Source: Streptomyces sp. WAC08241
GTDB taxonomy: Bacteria; Actinomycetota; Actinomycetes; Streptomycetales; Streptomycetaceae
Assembly (NCBI GenBank): GCA_007858575.1
Contig: CP042279.1
Location: 6,789,001 to 6,853,000, forward strand
DNA length: 64,000 nucleotides
Direction of reading: 5' to 3'
The notes under the pieces are model-generated. The model worked only from the letters and a program-made list of their open reading frames with translations, made no database searches and had not been told where the DNA came from. Made by a program: the position numbers and the translations under genes. Of this stretch, positions 60,323 to 64,000 are shown piece by piece. Within the stretch, counting starts at the first letter, position 1. Each line of letters begins with the position of its first letter.

Positions 60323-61422
60323 GTGACGGAGGCCCGCAGGATCGTCGTCAAGGTCGGCTCCTCCTCCCTCACCACCGCCTCCGGAGGCCTCGACGCCGAC
60401 CGGGTCGACGCCCTGGTCGACGTGCTCGCCAAGGTCCGCAGCGGGGAGAGAAGGAGATCGTCCTCGTCTCCTCCGGCGCTATCGCCGCGGGCCTCGCCCC
60501 GCTGGGCCTCACCCGCCGCCCCAAGGACCTCGCCCGCCAGCAGGCCGCCGCCAGCGTCGGCCAGGGCCTGCTCGTGGCCCGCTACACCGCCTCCTTCGCC
60601 CGCTACGGCGTCCGCGTCGGCCAGGTCCTCCTCACCACCGACGACACCAGCCGGCGCGCCCACTACCGCAACGCGTACCGGACCCTCGACCAGCTCCTCA
60701 CCATGGGCGCGCTGCCGGTCGTCAACGAGAACGACACCGTCGCCACCGACGAGATCCGCTTCGGCGACAACGACCGGCTCGCCGCCCTCGTCGCCCACCT
60801 CGTCCGCGCCGACCTGCTCGTGCTGCTCTCCGACGTCGACGGCCTCTACGACGGCGACCCGTCCAAGCCCGGCACGTCAAGGATCGCCGAGGTCACAGGG
60901 CCCGAGGACATCGCCCACGTCGAGATCGGCTCGGCCGGCAAGGCGGGCGTCGGCACCGGCGGCATGGTCACCAAGGTCGAGGCGGCCCGGATCGCCGCCG
61001 CCGCCGGCATCCCCGTCGTCCTCACCTCCGCGAGCCGCGCCGCCGACGCCCTCACCGGCCGGGACACCGGCACGTACTTCCACCGCACCGGCCGCCGCTC
61101 CGCCGACCGGCTCCTCTGGCTCGCCCACGCCTCCACCCCGCAGGGCTCTCACCCTCGACGACGGAGCCGTCCGCGCCGTCGTCGAGGGAAGAAGTCCCTG
61201 CTCGCGGCCGGTCTCGCGGGTGTCGAGGGCGACTTCGTGGCCGGTGACCCGGTCGAGCTGCGCGACACCGCGGGCCGGGCCGTCGCCCGCGGCCTCGTCA
61301 ACTTCGACGCCAAGGAGATCCCCCGGATGCTCGGCCGCTCCACCCACGAGCTCGCCAGGGAGCTGGGCCCCGAGTACGAGCGCGAGATCGTCCACCGCGA
61401 CGACCTCGTCGTCATCGGCTGA
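60323..61422 (+). CDS. proB: glutamate 5-kinase, frameshifted
   Basis: First step of proline synthesis: ATP-dependent phosphorylation of glutamate. GTG 60323 is chosen because GAGG stands six bases ahead and homologues start at about ARRIVVKVGSSSLTT; the frame is open further upstream through repeats. Catalytic motifs: VKVGSSSLTT, LVSSGAIAAG, PVVNENDTVATDEIRFGDND, LLSDVDGLYDGDP, GTGGMVTKVEAA. A C-terminal PUA domain follows (KSLLAAGLAGVEGDFVAGDP, RGLVNFDAKEI). Breaks near 60450, 61145 and 61185. About 366 residues. proA lies further on after one gene. Confidence 0.94.
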
Positions 61423-61616
61423 CCCGGCGCCGACCGTAGGGTGCGGACCGTACGCCATCCGTCGAACGCCGTCCGCCGAAACGGCTGAAACTGCGGCCAT
61501 CCGGAAGGGACGTTCCCCAAAACCGCCCCACGTGCCGCCTCGGACTGGTCAACTTTGTCTCGGGGGTACGAGCAAGGCGGGGTACAGCACCACACGCATC
61601 ACACAGGAGGCCGCCG

Positions 61617-62134
61617 GTGAGACGAGCGCGCCCAGGGGCGCCGCCCCGTGGGACTGCCGAACGCGCCCTGACCAGTGTCGAGGCCGGAGCCGACTTCGAC
61701 GAGGCACGGGACAGGTCCACGGACAGGAAGACCGAGACCACCACCGACACACGTGAGGCACGCGAGACACGCGAGGCACGCGCCGAGGAACGGCCCGTGT
61801 CCAAGCTCTGGCACATCACGCTCAGCGTGTCGGGCGTGGAGTCGCCGCTGAAGGAGGTGCGCCGGGGCTCGAACAGTTGGCCCACGACCATCCCTTCCTG
61901 CTGACCAGCCGCTACGCCAACGACCACGCCGAGATCCGGTACTGGGAGGAGGCCCGCGACCTGCACGACGCGGCGGCCGTCGCCCTGCGCCTGTGGGGCG
62001 AGCACCGGCAGACCGCCAAGCTGCCGCCCTGGGAGATCGTGGGTCTGGAGGTCATCGACCGCGAGACCTACCACCAGCGGATCGCGGAGGGCTACGGCCC
62101 GCCGCCCGCCCCGGTCGGCGTCCACCCCTACTGA
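61617..62134 (+). CDS. conserved hypothetical protein between proB and proA, frameshifted
   Basis: GTG 61617 is chosen because a perfect AGGAGG lies six bases upstream. A second candidate, GTG 61797, would remove a highly charged 60-residue leader that includes REARETREARA, encoded by 9-base repeats. The folded part starts SKLWHITLSVSGVESPLKEV. After an indel near 61868 it continues LTSRYANDHAEIRYWEEARD, then LHDAAAVALRLWGEHRQTAK and PPWEIVGLEVIDRETYHQRI. It is a compact alpha/beta protein of about 110 residues. I do not know its function. A protein like this is regularly found between these two proline genes in Streptomyces. Confidence 0.65.
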
Positions 62135-62204
62135 GGGGCGGAGCCTCCGGCGGGGGCGCCCGGGGCGCCTTCGGGAGCACTCCCGGGACGTGCCCGGAGG
62201 TATG

Positions 62205-62262
62205 TTCCGGAGCGCGTCCCGGGTCCGTTCCGGGTCCGTTCCGGGGCGCGTCCAGGGATACG
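62205..62262. repeat. 11-bp tandem repeats in the proA upstream region
   Basis: TCCGGGTCCGT is tandemly repeated around 62218-62242, flanked by related units (TCCGGAGCGCGT, TCCGGGGCGCGT). GGGATACGT also occurs twice near 62253 and 62275. The 184-base region holds nothing else except the proA -10-like element. Confidence 0.65.
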
Positions 62263-62306
62263 TCTCGGAGTGCGGGATACGTGAGGGATGTCCGCAGGGG
62301 TGCCAG

Positions 62307-62318
62307 TACCCTGCGGAC
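62307..62318 (+). promoter_or_regulatory. proA leaderless-type promoter element
   Basis: TACCCT at 62307-62312, spacer GCGGAC, then ATG 62319. proA thus appears to have its own promoter rather than relying on proB. Confidence 0.58.
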
Positions 62319-63601
62319 ATGACCTCGCTCACGCCCCTCGACAACCTCTCCCCGGTCACCCGGGCCGCCTACCGGGCCCGTGGCGCCGCCGCCGAAATCG
62401 CGCCACTCCCGCGCGCGGCCAAGGACGAGGCCCTCCTCGCGATCGCGGACGCCCTCGAAGTGCGCACCGCCGAGATCGTCGAGGCCAACGCCGTGGACAT
62501 CGCCAAGGCCCGGGAGGCCGGGACCAGCGAGGCCATCGTCGACCGCCTCACCCTCACCCCGGAGCGCGTCCGGGCCATCGCCGCCGACGTCCGCGACGTC
62601 GCCGCGCTGCCCGACCCCGTCGGCGAGGTCGTCCGCGGCTCGACCCTCCCCAACGGCATCGACCTGCGCCAGGTCCGCGTCCCCCTCGGCGTCGTCGGCA
62701 TCATCTACGAGGCCCGCCCGAACGTCACCGTCGACGCCGCCGCCCTCTGCCTCAAGTCCGGCAACGCCGTCCTCCTCCGCGGCTCCTCCTCCGCGTACGC
62801 CTCCAACAACGCCCTGGTGACCGTCCTGCGCGACGCCGTCGGGGCGCCGGCCTGCCCGCCGACGCCGTCCAGCTCGTCCCCGGCGAGTCCCGCGAGTCGG
62901 TCCGCGAGCTGATGCGCGCCCGCGGCCTCGTCGACGTCCTCATCCCGCGCGGCGGCGCCTCCCTGATCAAGACCGTCGTCGAGGAGTCCACCGTCCCGGT
63001 CATCGAGACCGGCACCGGCAACTGCCACGTCTACGTCGACGCCGAGACCGACCTCGACATGGCCGTGGACGTCCTGATCAACTCCAAGGCCCACCGGGTC
63101 AGCGTCTGCAACGCCGCCGAGACCCTCCTCGTCCACCAGGACGTCGCCGAGGCCTTCCTGCCCCGGGCCCTCGACGCCCTCGCCGAGGCCGGCGTCACCG
63201 TCCACGCCGACGAGCGGACCCTCGCCCTCGCCGAGGGCACCAAGGCCACCGTCGTCCCGGCCACCACGGAGGACTGGGAGACCGAGTACCTCTCGTACGA
63301 CATCGCCGCCGCCGTCGTCGACTCCCTCGACAAGGCCGTGGAGCACATCCGGACGTGGTCCTCCGGCCACACCGAGGCGATCGTCACCACCTCGCAGGCC
63401 GCGGCCCGCCGCTTCACCCGACTGGTCGACTCCACCACGGTCACCGTGAACGCCTCCACCCGCTTCACGGACGGCGGCCAGTTCGGCTTCGGCGCCGAGA
63501 TCGGCATCTCCACCCAGAAGCTGCACGCCAGGGGCCCCATGGGCCTTCCCGAGCTGACCTCGACCAAGTACATCGTCACCGGCGACGGCCACGTGCGATA
63601 G
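62319..63601 (+). CDS. proA: gamma-glutamyl phosphate reductase, one frameshift
   Basis: Second step of proline synthesis, NADPH-dependent reduction of glutamyl phosphate. ATG 62319 is exactly six bases after TACCCT (62307-62312), again without a Shine-Dalgarno site. Substrate and cofactor regions include VPLGVVGIIYEARPNVTVDA, SGNAVLLRGSSSAYASNN and IPRGGASLIK. The catalytic Cys is in HRVSVCNAAETLLV. A single break near 62850 at the Gly-rich GAG-LPADAVQLV junction. The end GPMGLPELTSTKYIVTGDGH is standard. About 427 residues. Confidence 0.95.
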
Positions 63602-63619
63602 CACCTCCTCGCGCTCCTT

Positions 63620-63655
63620 TCCGTACGGAGCGGGTTTCCGCCCCGTACGGGCTTT
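63620..63655 (+). terminator. hairpin after proA
   Basis: CCGTACGG and GCGGG on the left can pair with CGCCCCGTACGG-type sequence on the right (approximately 63625-63655), with small mismatches. Moderate support. Confidence 0.5.
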
Positions 63656-63719
63656 CGGTACGGGCGGGAGGGTTCGCACTCTCCCTGCCCAAAACCCCTT
63701 CCGGGTCTACTCTGAATCC

Positions 63720-64000
63720 GTGCCGGACGACGTGGGGGCAGGCCGTTCCAGAACGGCGGAGACCCCGAGGACTCTGTCGACCGCGGAGGCGCTGACGAGG
63801 TCCACGCCGCCGTGGTCTTCGACGAGGAGTTCGTCCGGGCCGCCACCGTCCACGAGCCGACCGCGGTCGAGCGGCTCCTCGCCGCCGCCCAGGCCCGTGC
63901 CGAGGCCGAGGCGGCCCGCGCCCGCGCGGGCGGCGGACCGGCTGACGACGACCCCTACGGGGACGGCCACGACCCGCTGGGTCTCACCTACGAGCCCGAC
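63720..64000 (+). CDS. SCO2584-type spore wall biosynthesis protein, N-terminal part, runs off the window
   Basis: GTG 63720 lies exactly six bases after TACTCT (63708-63713). After a break near 63735 the next frame reads FDEEFVRAATVHEPTAVERL, then LAAAQARAEAEAARARAG and DDPYGDGHDPLGLTYEPD before the window ends. FDE-x-FVRAA-x-VHEPTA-E-R is, as I recall, the N-terminal signature shared by the SCO2583/SCO2584 families, and the gene follows proA as in S. coelicolor. SCO2584 has been linked to the Mre-directed spore wall machine. The membrane and C-terminal domains are outside the window. Confidence 0.72.
   Translation, partial: MPDDVGAGRSRTAETPRTLSTAEALTRSTPPWSSTRSSSGPPPSTSRPRSSGSSPPPRPVPRPRRPAPARAADRLTTTPTGTATTRWVSPTSP

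Overview
This is a very GC-rich window with start codons split between GTG and ATG, third positions almost always G or C, and gene content typical of a Streptomyces core chromosome. It holds about 48 protein genes or gene parts and two tRNAs. I see no transposase, integrase, phage gene, rRNA or CRISPR array, and no gene-free stretch longer than 300 bases.

Layout. 1-4390: accessory housekeeping genes (VOC-family tail, PPOX-like protein, HPP-family membrane protein, NUDIX hydrolase, class-C-type serine hydrolase, and a minus-strand protein with a probable C-terminal nuclease fold). 4573-14246: pepN, a mycothiol-type DsbA-like protein, Fe superoxide dismutase with a Nur-box-like operator, three paralogous amino-acid permeases, and bioY. 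14443-18586: rpiB, a Nei/Fpg glycosylase, a GNAT acetyltransferase, a membrane PP2C/SpoIIE phosphatase and a small membrane protein. 18652-24551: tRNA-Gly, tRNA-Pro, tig, clpP1-clpP2 behind a ClgR-type box, clpX, and a secreted-anchor protein. 24690-30981: valS, an orphan histidine kinase, folC, a DUF4233 protein, ndk. 31247-37609: the lateral/spore wall cluster mreB-mreC-mreD-pbp2-rodA. 37669-43131: a CYTH-CHAD protein, the radical SAM pair TIGR03960/TIGR03936, and between them a tryptophan-rich protein built of 47-residue repeats. 43365-49698: rne, rplU, rpmA, obgE. 49864-60198: a wall-polymer (teichoic-acid-like) cluster with a GT2, a GT2-TagF fusion, a GT4, galE, a large membrane protein, and a GtrB/GtrA pair. 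60323-64000: proB, a conserved hypothetical protein, proA, and the start of an SCO2584-type spore wall protein.

How the genes fit together. The order pepN / Rv2466c-like / rpiB / nei / tig / clpP1 / clpP2 / clpX / valS / folC / DUF4233 / ndk / rne / rplU / rpmA / obgE / proB / proA matches, from memory, the Rv2467-Rv2427c region of Mycobacterium tuberculosis. Streptomyces adds the sodF-permease-bioY segment, the mre cluster, the radical SAM pair and the wall-polymer cluster. The mre genes, the polymer genes and the SCO2584-type gene together suggest a region devoted to spore and lateral wall assembly.

Sequence quality. Most genes, including single-copy essential ones (mreB, rodA, clpX, valS, obgE, rplU), are broken by one-base indels, mostly losses in G or C runs, and two carry in-frame TAG codons. 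I read these mainly as errors of a draft long-read assembly. Gene coordinates below therefore span the reconstructed gene from first start to last stop, crossing frames. Only nine genes are open from start to stop in one frame: the DsbA-like gene, sodF, bioY, the third permease, the PP2C phosphatase, the histidine kinase, folC, ndk and rpmA. Regulatory signals worth noting are the Nur-like and ClgR-like boxes and a recurring TANNNT hexamer placed exactly six bases before seven start codons, the signature of leaderless transcription.
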